This document shows positions 1-8,405 of a DNA stretch of 64,000 nt, piece by piece; the stretch's first letter is position 1; each line of letters starts with the position of its first letter. A program made the translations under genes and the position numbers. The notes below the pieces were generated by a model. The model made no database searches, was not told the origin of the DNA, and worked only from the letters and a program-made list of their open reading frames with translations. Origin of the DNA: Shimia_B sp039815465 (GTDB taxonomy: Bacteria > Pseudomonadota > Alphaproteobacteria > Rhodobacterales > Rhodobacteraceae); NCBI GenBank assembly GCA_039815465.1, contig JBCBZG010000007.1:124001-188000 (forward strand), read 5' to 3'.

Positions 1-529
1 TCGCCCGCGCCAGGTCCGTCCGCACCGTCACCTCAAACCCCGCTTTCGCCGCATCCACAGCCGAGAAATTCACGCAAAAATCCGTGGCCAGCCCCACCAT
101 CGTGAGCGCGCTAATCCCCCGGCTCCGCAGATACCCCTCAAGCCCCGTGGGCGTCTCGTGGTCATTCTCGAACAGAGCCGAATAGCTGTCGATCGCCGGA
201 TTATACCCCTTCCGGATGATCATATCCGCCCGGTCCACGTCCAAACCAGCATGAAACGCCGCCCCAGAGGTCCCCTGAACACAGTGATCGGGCCAGAGCA
301 CTTGCGGCCCATAAGGCATCTCCATCACCTCATAGGGCGCCCGCCCCGCATGAGACGATGCGAATGAGGAATGCCCCGCCGGATGCCAATCCTGCGTCAG
401 CACAACCGCCTCGAACTCCCCCATCAGCGCGTTGATGCCCCCCACGATCTCATCGCCCCCAGGCACCGCCAAAGCGCCGCCGGGGCAGAAATCATTCTGA
501 ACATCGATGACGAGTAGCGCATGGCTCAT
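1..529 (-). CDS. pncA: Nicotinamidase/pyrazinamidase, C-terminus cut by window edge
   Basis: Isochorismatase-fold amidase converting nicotinamide to nicotinate and ammonia in NAD salvage. The translation starts MSHALLVIDVQNDFCPGG and runs 176 codons off the left edge of the window. The family catalytic triad is visible: Asp9 in VIDVQNDF, Lys107 in IIRKGYNP and Cys152 in ATDFCVNFSA. The metal-binding DWH motif (47-49) and WPDHCVQG (79-86) are also present. It starts 17 bp after the stop of the YkgJ-type gene on the same strand, so the two are probably co-transcribed. The family is usually about 200 residues, so roughly 25 are missing. Confidence 0.93.
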   Translation of the reverse strand, partial: MSHALLVIDVQNDFCPGGALAVPGGDEIVGGINALMGEFEAVVLTQDWHPAGHSSFASSHAGRAPYEVMEMPYGPQVLWPDHCVQGTSGAAFHAGLDVDRADMIIRKGYNPAIDSYSALFENDHETPTGLEGYLRSRGISALTMVGLATDFCVNFSAVDAAKAGFEVTVRTDLARA

Positions 530-545
530 GGCAAAAACCCTCCGA

Positions 546-1229
546 TCATAAAGTGGCGCGCTTGCGCTCAGCATGAAGCTCCGCGGGCCGGTGCCGCGCC
601 TCTTTCAACGCCTCTTCCAGGCTCCGCCCCTCCACAGCCGCCGCAGCAACCCGGCGCAGCGAATAGGTCGGCGCATGGCCGGGGCCAAGAGCCGCCCGCC
701 CCAATGCGTGAATGTTCAGATACGTCCCATAGGCCGCCCGCACCCCGCCGCCCTCCGCAGGCACGCCGTTCGCATGCGACTCGCACGCCGCCACATCGCG
801 GCTGATATAACTCCGGCAAATCATCGGACGCGCGCTATACGCCCGGCACATCCGCGTCTCAGGGTCCAAAGCGGGGCACGCCTTCGCCACCCACTCCCGC
901 CCGTCAGGCTCCCCGGCCAATGGCGCCAAGGCTCCATGCAAAACCTTCGCCTCCGCCCCGGTCATCACGCCGCCATCCTCGCCCGTCAGCACGCAGCAAA
1001 ACGCACAGCCCGCCGCGCAGGCGAGCCCCTCCGGCTCCGCCGTCGTCTGCAACCCAATCTGCCCAATCCGCGCGGCCGCGATCCCGGAGTGCAGCTCCCT
1101 ACTCAGCGCCGCGTCCCCCATCGCCTGCGCATCGGCATAGGACGCCAACTGCGTGCGCGCCCGCGTCACGGCCTCCGCGCCCGTGTCCTTCAGCTTGGCC
1201 TTGGCCAGTTTCTTGCGCAGAGGTGTCAC
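546..1229 (-). CDS. YkgJ-family cysteine-cluster (putative metal-chelating) protein
   Basis: A 227-residue soluble protein with the cysteine spacing of the YkgJ zinc/iron-chelating family: CAAGCAFCC near the middle, then single cysteines in KACPALD, RMCRAY, MICRSY and AACESH. No precise biochemical role is established for the family. The frame stays open up to a TTG at 1283, but the GTG at 1229 (MTPLRKKLAK) has a GGAG 8 bp upstream and is preferred. It is divergent from trhO and lies just upstream of pncA on the same strand. Confidence 0.8.
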   Translation of the reverse strand: MTPLRKKLAKAKLKDTGAEAVTRARTQLASYADAQAMGDAALSRELHSGIAAARIGQIGLQTTAEPEGLACAAGCAFCCVLTGEDGGVMTGAEAKVLHGALAPLAGEPDGREWVAKACPALDPETRMCRAYSARPMICRSYISRDVAACESHANGVPAEGGGVRAAYGTYLNIHALGRAALGPGHAPTYSLRRVAAAAVEGRSLEEALKEARHRPAELHAERKRATL

Positions 1230-1300
1230 GGGGGCGTCTCCATTCGTCGCTGCAAAGGGTAGGGATTGAGCGCCAGATTGCAAATGGGTAGGGAGCGCCC

Positions 1301-2182
1301 ATGTTCACCATCGCCGCGCTCTACCACTTCACGTCCTTCGACGACCCCGCCGCCCTGCGTCCGGGCCTCATTGCGGCCTGCGAGGCCGGTGACGTGCGCG
1401 GCACGCTGCTCCTCGCGCCCGAGGGGATCAACGGCACCATCGCAGGCCCCCGGGCCGGCATCGACGCAGCGCTCGCCGCCATCCGCGCGCTGCCGGGCTG
1501 CGCAGGTCTGGACTGGAAAGAAAGCACCGCAGCGGAGCCGCCGTTCAAGAAGCTCAAAGTGCGCCTTAAAAGGGAAATCGTGACCATGGGCCAGCCCCAG
1601 GTCCGCCCCTCAGAAGGCACAGGCCACTACGTGGAGCCCAAGGACTGGAACGCCCTCATCACCGCCCCCGACGTCGTCACCATCGACACGCGAAACGACT
1701 ACGAGGTCGCCATCGGCAGCTTCGAAGGCGCCGTGGACCCCGAAACCAAGAGCTTCGGCGAATTCCCCGACTGGTGGCGCGCCAACAAGGACAGGTTCGA
1801 AGGAAAACGCATCGCCATGTTCTGCACCGGCGGGATAAGGTGCGAAAAATCCACGAACTTCCTAAAGGGCGAGGGCGTCGACGAGGTTTACCACCTCAAA
1901 GGCGGGATCCTGAAATACCTCGAACAGGTGCCAGAGGCGGAAAGCACCTGGAATGGCGGCTGCTTCGTCTTCGACAAACGCGTCAGCGTCACCCACGGGC
2001 TCCAGGAAGGCCCCCACATCCTCTGCCACGCCTGCCGCCGCCCGCTCCTGCCCACGGACCGCACGCGGCCGGAGTTCGAGGACGGTGTGCAATGCCACCT
2101 CTGCGTGGACGAATACTCAGACGCCGACCGCGCGCGCTTCCGCGAGCGCATGAAACAGCGTGCCATTGGCGGGCATGATTAG
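1301..2182 (+). CDS. trhO: tRNA uridine(34) hydroxylase / rhodanese-domain protein TrhO
   Basis: A 293-residue YceA/TrhO-family protein. In this family the enzyme makes 5-hydroxyuridine at the wobble position 34 of tRNAs. The order is an N-terminal acylphosphatase-like part (APEGINGTIAG), a central rhodanese domain starting near TIDTRNDYEV, the active-site loop CTGGIRCEKS around residue 175, and a Cys-rich C-terminal tail (CHACRRPL, CHLCVDE). The length is normal for alphaproteobacterial members. The start ATG is 71 bp from the divergent YkgJ gene's GTG start. A family 1 repeat begins 38 bp after the stop. Confidence 0.93.
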   Translation: MFTIAALYHFTSFDDPAALRPGLIAACEAGDVRGTLLLAPEGINGTIAGPRAGIDAALAAIRALPGCAGLDWKESTAAEPPFKKLKVRLKREIVTMGQPQVRPSEGTGHYVEPKDWNALITAPDVVTIDTRNDYEVAIGSFEGAVDPETKSFGEFPDWWRANKDRFEGKRIAMFCTGGIRCEKSTNFLKGEGVDEVYHLKGGILKYLEQVPEAESTWNGGCFVFDKRVSVTHGLQEGPHILCHACRRPLLPTDRTRPEFEDGVQCHLCVDEYSDADRARFRERMKQRAIGGHD

Positions 2183-2220
2183 GTCTTGCGGGGGTGACCT
2201 CTGCCGATTCCGCAAAAGCA

Positions 2221-2319
2221 GCGAGCTATAGCTCCGTTCCGAGGGGTGGCGTTCGCGCCGCCCCGTGGGGCGGAACGGCGCGGCCTGACGTTGCCGTCAG
2301 GCGATCACATTGTGGCTAA
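2221..2319 (+). repeat. Family 1 palindromic intergenic element, copy a
   Basis: About 98 bp: bounded by a TAGC/GCTA-type end pair, an outer stem GTTCC/GGAAC enclosing a GGCG-TTCG-CGCC hairpin, then a second hairpin with arms CCTGACG/CGTCAGG. It lies between trhO and the convergent VPLPA-CTERM gene, its right end 16 bp from that gene's stop. The second hairpin differs from other copies by paired changes. Confidence 0.85.
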
Positions 2320-2335
2320 GTCGCTTAACGCTAGA

Positions 2336-2941
2336 CTACCCCAGCGCAGCCCCACGCCGCAGCCGCGCCACAAAACCAAGCCCACCAAGACCCGCCAGCA
2401 AAAGCGGCAACGCCGCAGGCAACGGAACCGGCGCCGGACCACCTATATCCAGGTTGAACGTCGTGTTGCCTGCAACTGTCGTATACGTGCCAGGGGTGAT
2501 CCCGAGCGAGGCAAAGCTCCGATTAACCCAAGTCGCCGTAGAGTTTATAGCGTCTCCAGACACATATCCTGCTGGCACCTCAACGACGGCGCGGTCAACC
2601 AATATGTTGGTAACGTCCCCCGTTCCGAAGCTGGCCTTGGTTGAGCTGGCCCTCGTGCCGAAGCTCGCGTCCGGTCCTGAAAACACCGCCTGATAAAAGT
2701 CAACTAACCCTGTTGCGCCTGACCCGTTGCCCGCACCAATCTGCATGTCTCCTGAGCTCAACCTGACACTCGACAACGAGGCTGGGACGAGAAAGACATA
2801 GCCCGTTAGATCAACCGACCCGACCGCCGTGCTGACAACGTTGGACCCCACTTCAGTGAGCGTAAAGTTTAGCGTGGCCGCAACCGTTTGCGTTGCGCCA
2901 AGTATCGACAGGGCTGCCGCCCCCAAAAAGTTTCTAATCAT
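2336..2941 (-). CDS. VPLPA-CTERM sorting-domain protein (1 of 3)
   Basis: A 201-residue secreted protein of unknown function. It has a signal peptide (MIRNFLGAAALSILGATQTVAA), a beta-rich Thr/Ser/Gly body and a C-terminal tripartite sorting signal: the motif VPLPAALPLLLAGLGGLGF followed by the basic end ARLRRGAALG. In Rhodobacterales such signals are recognised by a dedicated exosortase (XrtD type) that processes and exports surface or matrix proteins. No exosortase gene is in this window. The coding sequence is less GC-rich than its neighbours, which is common for such variable surface proteins. Confidence 0.82.
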   Translation of the reverse strand: MIRNFLGAAALSILGATQTVAATLNFTLTEVGSNVVSTAVGSVDLTGYVFLVPASLSSVRLSSGDMQIGAGNGSGATGLVDFYQAVFSGPDASFGTRASSTKASFGTGDVTNILVDRAVVEVPAGYVSGDAINSTATWVNRSFASLGITPGTYTTVAGNTTFNLDIGGPAPVPLPAALPLLLAGLGGLGFVARLRRGAALG

Positions 2942-3303
2942 TGTTTTCTCTTTGCCTCATTTTAGTCTTCGGTCCTTTGACGCGATCTTTTTGTCGCTGG
3001 CTTGGACCTGTTTTTTTGCTGCTCGCGCGACAGTAACGCCCTCCGAAGGGGGGATTGGTGAACAATATCTTGATGTTGTGTCGACATTTGGTAAGGTTTT
3101 GAATCACATCCACAAAGGAATGACTATTTCGTAACCACACCGTCCAATTGGTTTCGCGGCGAAACCATCCCGCGCAGCGGCCTCTGCCGCGCATGGAAAA
3201 GTTTTTCAAAAACTTTTGGCCCCGGCGGAAATGTTGCGCTGGCATCAGACTTGCCCGAATCCCCGATTTCGTTCCTACTGGACGGAAAAGGGAGGGACCG
3301 CAC
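2942..3303. other. Intergenic region: VPLPA-CTERM promoter side and hairpin debris
   Basis: No gene is seen. The left part (2942-3130) is relatively AT-rich and should hold the promoter of the minus-strand VPLPA-CTERM gene. The right part has GGTTTCGCGGCGAAACC (near 3150) and a perfect inverted repeat, AAAAGTTTTT-C-AAAAACTTTT, at 3197-3217, followed by CCCCGGCGGA. It resembles degraded family 2 repeat modules. GGGAGG at 3291-3296 is the ribosome binding site for the YCII gene. Confidence 0.5.
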
Positions 3304-3624
3304 ATGCCCAAATTTCTGCTCATCTATCACGGCGGCAAAACGCCCGAGACCCGCGAAGAAGGGGAGGCCGCCATGGCCGCCTGGGGCGCCTGGTACGAGG
3401 GCCTCGGCGCCGCCACCGTCGACCCTGGCAATCCCGTAGGTCAGAGCCACACAGTCTCCGCGTCGGGCCACGTCGATAACGGTGGGGCGAACCCGGTCTC
3501 CGGCTACACGGTCCTCGATCTCCCCAGCATGGAAGACGCCTGCGCCGCCGCCGCCAAGAACCCCATGGCCATGGATGGCAGCGGCTCCGTCGAGGTTGCG
3601 CCGATTATAGAGCTTGAGATGTAG
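3304..3624 (+). CDS. YCII-related domain protein
   Basis: A 106-residue protein starting MPKFLLIYHGGK and following the YCII/DGPF fold pattern (LIYHG, AWGAWYEGLG, VSGYTVLDLPSMEDA, PIIELEM). The family is ferredoxin-like and usually of unknown enzymatic role. Members are often encoded near ECF sigma factors, but none is seen here. The ATG at 3304 is preceded by GGGAGG with 7 bp spacing, so the longer upstream frame is rejected. The next gene begins 24 bp downstream on the same strand. Confidence 0.82.
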   Translation: MPKFLLIYHGGKTPETREEGEAAMAAWGAWYEGLGAATVDPGNPVGQSHTVSASGHVDNGGANPVSGYTVLDLPSMEDACAAAAKNPMAMDGSGSVEVAPIIELEM

Positions 3625-3648
3625 CCGCGCACCCGCCAAGGTCGGTCA

Positions 3649-4554
3649 GTGACCCGCTTGGCCCTGACGCTTCTCCTCCTCCTGCTGACGCCCCTTTTGC
3701 TCCTGGGGTGCCAACAAGTGCGTCTGAGCCCGGCCGCTGAGCTCGCCCCAAAGCCCCTCGGGACGATCCGGATCGCGACCTGGAATGTCCACTATATCTG
3801 GCTGGAGCAGGAGGTCGGCGATTGGGGCCTGTCGGGGTGGGAGGCCCGCAAGGATCCCATGGACGCCACGCTCAAGGCGCTGGGGGCCGACATCATCGCC
3901 TTTCAGGAGATGGAAAGCTTCGCCCGCGGTGGCGATAGGAATGTGAACCTCACGCGTGATTTTCTGCTGGCCCGCAACCCGGACTTTGCAGCCGCCGCGA
4001 CGGGCGATGCGCGGGTCGAGCCGCCCACGCAGCCGATCTTTTACCGGCCCGATGTGTTCGAGCTCCTGGACGACGGATGGTTCCATTTCTCCCCAACGCC
4101 CGACGTGCTCTACTCGCGCGGTTTTGATGGGGCCTCCCCCTCCTTCGCGAGCTGGGCGATCTTTCGCACCCGAGCCTCGGGCGCGGTGTTTCGCGTCCTC
4201 AACATCCACCCCGACGCGTTCAGCCGGGTCAACCGCGTAGCTTCCGCTAAGCTGACGGCCACGCGCCTCAAACCATGGCTCGACGCGGGCGAACGGGTCA
4301 TCCTGCTCGGAGATTTCAACGCCCGCGCGGGGTCGGTCATCCATGCGGAGTTCGAGGCGCTGGGCATGACCTTCCCCCCCGTTCCGGGCGCGACCTACCA
4401 CTTGAACCGGGGGCTCCATGCGTTTGGGGCGATCGACCATATCGGCGCCAACGACCCGTCGATATTCGCCAGCGACCCGGTCGTCTTTAACCGCAAGCTG
4501 GGGGAGGTCTGGCCGTCCGACCATCACCCTGTGGTGCTGGATTTCACGCTCTGA
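3649..4554 (+). CDS. Endonuclease/exonuclease/phosphatase-family lipoprotein
   Basis: 301 residues from a GTG start. The N-terminus is a lipoprotein signal with lipobox LLLGC, making Cys21 the predicted lipidated residue. The rest is an EEP-fold domain (DNase I, sphingomyelinase and phosphodiesterase superfamily): ATWNVHYIW, FQEMES, LGDFNARAG, and the terminal SDHHPVVLDF with the catalytic Asp-His pair. Its location suggests an envelope-anchored hydrolase on the periplasmic side. The substrate (nucleic acid, lipid or sugar phosphate) cannot be told from sequence. Confidence 0.83.
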   Translation: MTRLALTLLLLLLTPLLLLGCQQVRLSPAAELAPKPLGTIRIATWNVHYIWLEQEVGDWGLSGWEARKDPMDATLKALGADIIAFQEMESFARGGDRNVNLTRDFLLARNPDFAAAATGDARVEPPTQPIFYRPDVFELLDDGWFHFSPTPDVLYSRGFDGASPSFASWAIFRTRASGAVFRVLNIHPDAFSRVNRVASAKLTATRLKPWLDAGERVILLGDFNARAGSVIHAEFEALGMTFPPVPGATYHLNRGLHAFGAIDHIGANDPSIFASDPVVFNRKLGEVWPSDHHPVVLDFTL

Positions 4555-4650
4555 ACCTGTTCAAAATTCCAGACCCCCTGTTCGCGGAGCGGGGCTGTTT
4601 CTGGGGGCGAGGGGCGTCACATTATGGGCATCACCCATGAGGAGCCCGCC

Positions 4651-5562
4651 ATGACCTTTCGCCCCGTTACCGCCACCCACCAAGCCCAACCCACGATGGA
4701 GGGGGCGGGCGTTCATCTGCACCGCGTCTTTGGGTTCTCGGGCACCAATGAGGCCGACCCGTTTCTGCTGCTCGATGATTTCCGCAATGATGTGCCGGAG
4801 GCCTATGAGCGCGGTTTTCCCTGGCATCCCCACCGCGGGATCGAGACGATCACCTATGTGCTCGAAGGCGAGGTGGAGCATGCCGACAGCCTGGGCAATC
4901 GCGGGCTGTTGGGTGCGGGATCGGTCCAGTGGATGACGGCCGGATCTGGGATCATGCACCAGGAGATGCCGCGGGGAAATGCGGCCGGGCAGATGCACGG
5001 GTTCCAGCTCTGGGCGAACCTGCCATCGTCGCTCAAGATGACCGCGCCGCGGTACCAGGACATCGCGGGCAGCGATATTCCGGTGATCCAGGACGATGAC
5101 GGCACGGTCGTGCGCGTGGTCACGGGGCAGTTCTGGGGCCAGCGCGGCCCGGTGGACGGGATCGCCGCGGAGCCGATGTATCTGGATGTGTACGTGCCGC
5201 CCAACACCCGCCGGACGCTGCCAGTGGACACCTATGCCAACACGTTTGCCTATGTGTTCGCGGGGGCAGCGTCGTTCCGGGATGCGTCGCAGCCCATGGG
5301 CGTGCGGGTCGAGAAAGAGGTTGCAGGCCAAGAGCTTAACATCCGCGACATGTCTGGCAACCGCACGTTGGTGCGGTTCGGGACGGGCGATGAGATCACC
5401 GTGACGACGGGGGACGACGGCGCGCGTTTCCTGCTGGTGTCAGGCCAACCGATCCAGGAGCCGGTGGCGTGGCACGGGCCCATCGTAATGAACACCCGGG
5501 CGGAGCTGATGCAGGCGATGCAGGATCTGAACAACGGGACGTTTATCAAGACGCAGCATTGA
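4651..5562 (+). CDS. Pirin family protein
   Basis: 303-residue bicupin. The N-terminal cupin carries the metal-binding His/Glu set (FPWHPHRGIETITYVL, later SGIMHQEMP), and a C-terminal pirin domain follows. Bacterial pirins are iron proteins, and some act as quercetin 2,3-dioxygenases. The ATG at 4651 (MTFRPVTATH) is chosen because GAGGAG lies 7 bp upstream. An in-frame ATG at 4624 would add nine residues. It stands alone, converging on gyrB across two tandem family 1 repeats. Confidence 0.9.
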   Translation: MTFRPVTATHQAQPTMEGAGVHLHRVFGFSGTNEADPFLLLDDFRNDVPEAYERGFPWHPHRGIETITYVLEGEVEHADSLGNRGLLGAGSVQWMTAGSGIMHQEMPRGNAAGQMHGFQLWANLPSSLKMTAPRYQDIAGSDIPVIQDDDGTVVRVVTGQFWGQRGPVDGIAAEPMYLDVYVPPNTRRTLPVDTYANTFAYVFAGAASFRDASQPMGVRVEKEVAGQELNIRDMSGNRTLVRFGTGDEITVTTGDDGARFLLVSGQPIQEPVAWHGPIVMNTRAELMQAMQDLNNGTFIKTQH

Positions 5563-5586
5563 TGCGCCCATTGGGCTTTAGCATGG

Positions 5587-5680
5587 AGGGCGGGCCCCGC
5601 CCGACAAACCGGAGGTTTGCCTCTGGCAAGACGGGGCGGTCGCGGGCTGCCCGGTGGTGCGCACCGGGCGGATGCTTAGA
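5587..5680 (+). repeat. Family 1 palindromic element, divergent copy b
   Basis: A degenerate family 1 element in tandem with copy c between pirin and gyrB. It shares the outer stem logic (GCCCCGCCC / GGGGCGG) with an internal AAACCGGAGGTTTGCC hairpin, and a trailing hairpin GCCCGGTG-GTG-CACCGGGC. The internal hairpin resembles the extra insert in copy d (9345-9471), so b and d look like one subtype. Confidence 0.55.
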
Positions 5681-5738
5681 GCTCAAGAAGGCGCATTTGC
5701 GCCCAACGTTTACGCCGAGATGCAAGGTATTCCGTGCT

Positions 5739-5839
5739 GCGAGCTGTAGCGCCGTTCCGAGGGGTGGCGTTCGCGCCGCCCCGTGGGGGCGGAACGGCGC
5801 GGCCCGATGGTGCCCATCGGGCGAGGACTTTGCAGCTAT
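5739..5839 (+). repeat. Family 1 palindromic element, copy c
   Basis: A near-consensus copy with the trailing hairpin CCCGATGG/CCATCGGG. The right end lies 32 bp past the gyrB stop codon (gyrB is on the minus strand). It fills most of the 309-bp gap between pirin and gyrB together with copy b. Confidence 0.88.
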
Positions 5840-5871
5840 GCTGGCTGTAAAGCCAGTCGGAACCCGGTGTC

Positions 5872-8286
5872 CTAAAAATCCAAATTCGCCACGCTCAGCG
5901 CGTTGTCTTGGATGAACTCCCGGCGGGGTTCGACCACGTCGCCCATGAGCTTCGTGAACAGGTCGTCGGCCTCGGCCACGTCGTCGATTTTGACCTGTAG
6001 AAACGTCCGCGCGTCGGGGTCTAGGGTCGTTTCCCACAGCTGGCTTGGGTTCATTTCCCCCAGGCCTTTGTAGCGTTGGAGCTGGTTGCCCTTTTCGCCC
6101 TCTTCCAGGATCGCGTCGAGCAGGGTCAGCGGGCCGAGGATCAGTTGCTGACGCTCTTTACGGTTCAGAATGGCGGGCTGGGCGTAGATCTCCTGCAGGC
6201 TTTGGGTGAAGGTGCCGGTGCGGGCGGCCTCGCCGGAGCGGAGCATTTTGCCATCCAAAGTCCGCACCTCTTCGACGCCGCGCAGGATGCGGGCGAGGCG
6301 GATGCCGCGGTCTTGGGTGATGCGGCCTTGCCAGCCGCGTTCGTATTCCAAAGCGATCAGATCGAGCCGCGCAGCCACGCGGTCGGCCACGCCTTGCAGG
6401 TCGGCATCCACGGCACCCGGCACAAACGCGCCCGCGATGGCCGCCTGTTCGAGGATGTGGCGCGGGTAGTGGGTGGGGAAGGCGTCGAGCAGGCGTTTGA
6501 GGCTGCGCGCCTCTGTCACCACCCGCGCGAGGTCCTGGCCCACGATCACGTCGCCGGAGCCGAGCCGCAGCGAGGCCCCATCGACGCCCTGTTCGATGAG
6601 GTAGTCATCGAGCGCGGCTTGGTCTTTCAGATAGACCTCCGACCGGCCCCGCGACACTTTGTAGAGCGGCGGCTGCGCGATGTAGAGGTACCCGCCCTCG
6701 ATCAGTTCCGGCATCTGGCGGAAGAAGAAGGTGAGGAGCAGCGTGCGGATGTGTGCGCCGTCCACGTCCGCATCGGTCATGATGACGATCTTGTGGTAGC
6801 GCAGCTTGTCGATGTTGAACTCATCGCGGCCGATCCCGGTGCCGAGCGCCATGACGAGGTTGCCGATTTCCTGGCTGCCCAGCATCCGGTCAAAGCGCGC
6901 GCGCTCCACGTTCAGGATTTTCCCGCGGAGCGGCAGCACGGCCTGGGTGCGGCGGTCGCGGCCGGTCTGGGCGGAGCCGCCAGCGCTGTCGCCCTCCACC
7001 AGGAAGAGCTCGGTTTTGGACGGGTCTTTCTCGGAGCAGTCTTTGAGCTTGCCGGCCAGGAAATTGACATCCATCGCGGTCTTACGGCGGGTGAGCTCAC
7101 GGGCCTTGCGCGCCGCCTCCCGCGCCAGCGCGGCTTCGATGATTTTGCCAACGATCTGCTTGGCCTGCTGGGGGTTCTCCTCGAACCACTCAGAGAGCTT
7201 TTCACCCACAAGGTTTTCCACAGCCGGACGGACCTCTGACGAGACCAATTTATCCTTTGTTTGCGAGGAAAACTTGGGGTCCGGGACTTTCACGGACAAA
7301 ACGCAGGTCAGACCTTCCCTTGCGTCATCCCCAGTGAAATTGACCTTCTCTTTTTTGGCGATTCCAGTGTCTTGGGCGTACTTCTGGATGGTGCGCGTCA
7401 GCGCCCCGCGGAAGCCCGCCATATGGGTGCCGCCATCGCGCTGGGGGATGTTGTTGGTAAAGGGCAGCACCATTTCGTTGAAGCTGTCATTCCACCACAT
7501 CGCGACCTCGATGCCGATGTCGTCGCGTTCGCCCTGGACGTAGATGGGCGTGTCCATGATCGAGGTTTTGGACCGGTCGAGGTATTTCACGAACTCCCGG
7601 ACGCCGCCGTCATAGTAGAGCTCGGTTTTGAGCGGCTCGGCGGGGCGCTCATCCTCCAGAATGATGCGGACGCCGGAATTGAGGAACGCAAGCTCGCGCA
7701 GGCGCTTTTCGAGCGTCTCAAAGGAGTAGTTGAGGTCCGAGAACGTGCCGGTGGAGGCGAGAAAGCGGACCTCGGTCCCCGTGCGGTCGGCGTTGCCCAC
7801 GACTTCGAGATGCTTGACCGTGTCGCCATGCTCAAACCGGGCGACATGTTCCTTGCCGTCGCGCCAGATGCGAAGTTCGAGCCAGACCGAAAGCGCGTTG
7901 ACGACCGACACACCCACGCCGTGGAGACCGCCGGAGACCTTGTAGGAGTTGCTATCAAACTTCCCGCCCGCGTGGAGCTGGGTCATGATCACCTCGGCGG
8001 CGCTGACGCCTTCTTCCTCGTGGATACCCACAGGGATCCCACGGCCATTGTCGCTGACGGAAACAGAGCTGTCGGCGTGGATTTTGACCAGTACGTGGTC
8101 AGCATGGCCTGCCAGTGCCTCGTCAATTCCGTTATCCACCACCTCGTAGACCATGTGGTGAAGTCCCGACCCATCGTCGGTGTCCCCGATATACATGCCG
8201 GGCCGCTTGCGCACGGCCTCCAACCCTTTGAGAACTTTGATGGAATCGGCGCCATATTCTGGCGTTGGCTGCTCGGCCTCGGACAT
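5872..8286 (-). CDS. gyrB: DNA gyrase subunit B
   Basis: An 804-residue GHKL ATPase subunit of the A2B2 type II topoisomerase that introduces negative supercoils. Visible motifs: EVVDNGIDEALAGH (ATP/Mg binding, near 50), GGLHGVGVSVVNAL (near 115), the TOPRIM glutamate motif EGDSAGGSA (near 430) and DADVDGAHI (near 505), then a normal C-terminus QRYKGLGEMNPSQLWETT. The ATG at 8286 (MSEAEQPTPEYG) is chosen. A more upstream ATG adds a basic 19-residue stretch that fits the family poorly. It belongs to the minus-strand replication block but is separated from recF by a desaturase and a LysE gene. Confidence 0.98.
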   Translation of the reverse strand: MSEAEQPTPEYGADSIKVLKGLEAVRKRPGMYIGDTDDGSGLHHMVYEVVDNGIDEALAGHADHVLVKIHADSSVSVSDNGRGIPVGIHEEEGVSAAEVIMTQLHAGGKFDSNSYKVSGGLHGVGVSVVNALSVWLELRIWRDGKEHVARFEHGDTVKHLEVVGNADRTGTEVRFLASTGTFSDLNYSFETLEKRLRELAFLNSGVRIILEDERPAEPLKTELYYDGGVREFVKYLDRSKTSIMDTPIYVQGERDDIGIEVAMWWNDSFNEMVLPFTNNIPQRDGGTHMAGFRGALTRTIQKYAQDTGIAKKEKVNFTGDDAREGLTCVLSVKVPDPKFSSQTKDKLVSSEVRPAVENLVGEKLSEWFEENPQQAKQIVGKIIEAALAREAARKARELTRRKTAMDVNFLAGKLKDCSEKDPSKTELFLVEGDSAGGSAQTGRDRRTQAVLPLRGKILNVERARFDRMLGSQEIGNLVMALGTGIGRDEFNIDKLRYHKIVIMTDADVDGAHIRTLLLTFFFRQMPELIEGGYLYIAQPPLYKVSRGRSEVYLKDQAALDDYLIEQGVDGASLRLGSGDVIVGQDLARVVTEARSLKRLLDAFPTHYPRHILEQAAIAGAFVPGAVDADLQGVADRVAARLDLIALEYERGWQGRITQDRGIRLARILRGVEEVRTLDGKMLRSGEAARTGTFTQSLQEIYAQPAILNRKERQQLILGPLTLLDAILEEGEKGNQLQRYKGLGEMNPSQLWETTLDPDARTFLQVKIDDVAEADDLFTKLMGDVVEPRREFIQDNALSVANLDF

Positions 8287-8405
8287 GCCCTGACCCTTCT
8301 TGTTTTGGTGCCTGAACTTACGCCAAACGCGCCGGAATGTCACGCGATTGGGCGAGATTTTGCAGCATTTTGGACGCCTTGCGGGAACGCGCGGGCGGCG
8401 GCGTG

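Noticed and set aside
2221..2319. Family 1 repeats as a CRISPR array
   Set aside because: Copies are single or in pairs, kilobases apart, with no regular spacers and no cas genes.
5469..6037. Open frames across the pirin-gyrB gap
   Set aside because: They translate family 1 palindromes and end inside gyrB; Arg/Pro-rich with no coding signature.
6076..7239. Long open frame (387 codons) antisense to gyrB
   Set aside because: It is the mirror of a highly conserved GC-rich gene; its translation has no domain and no ribosome binding site.
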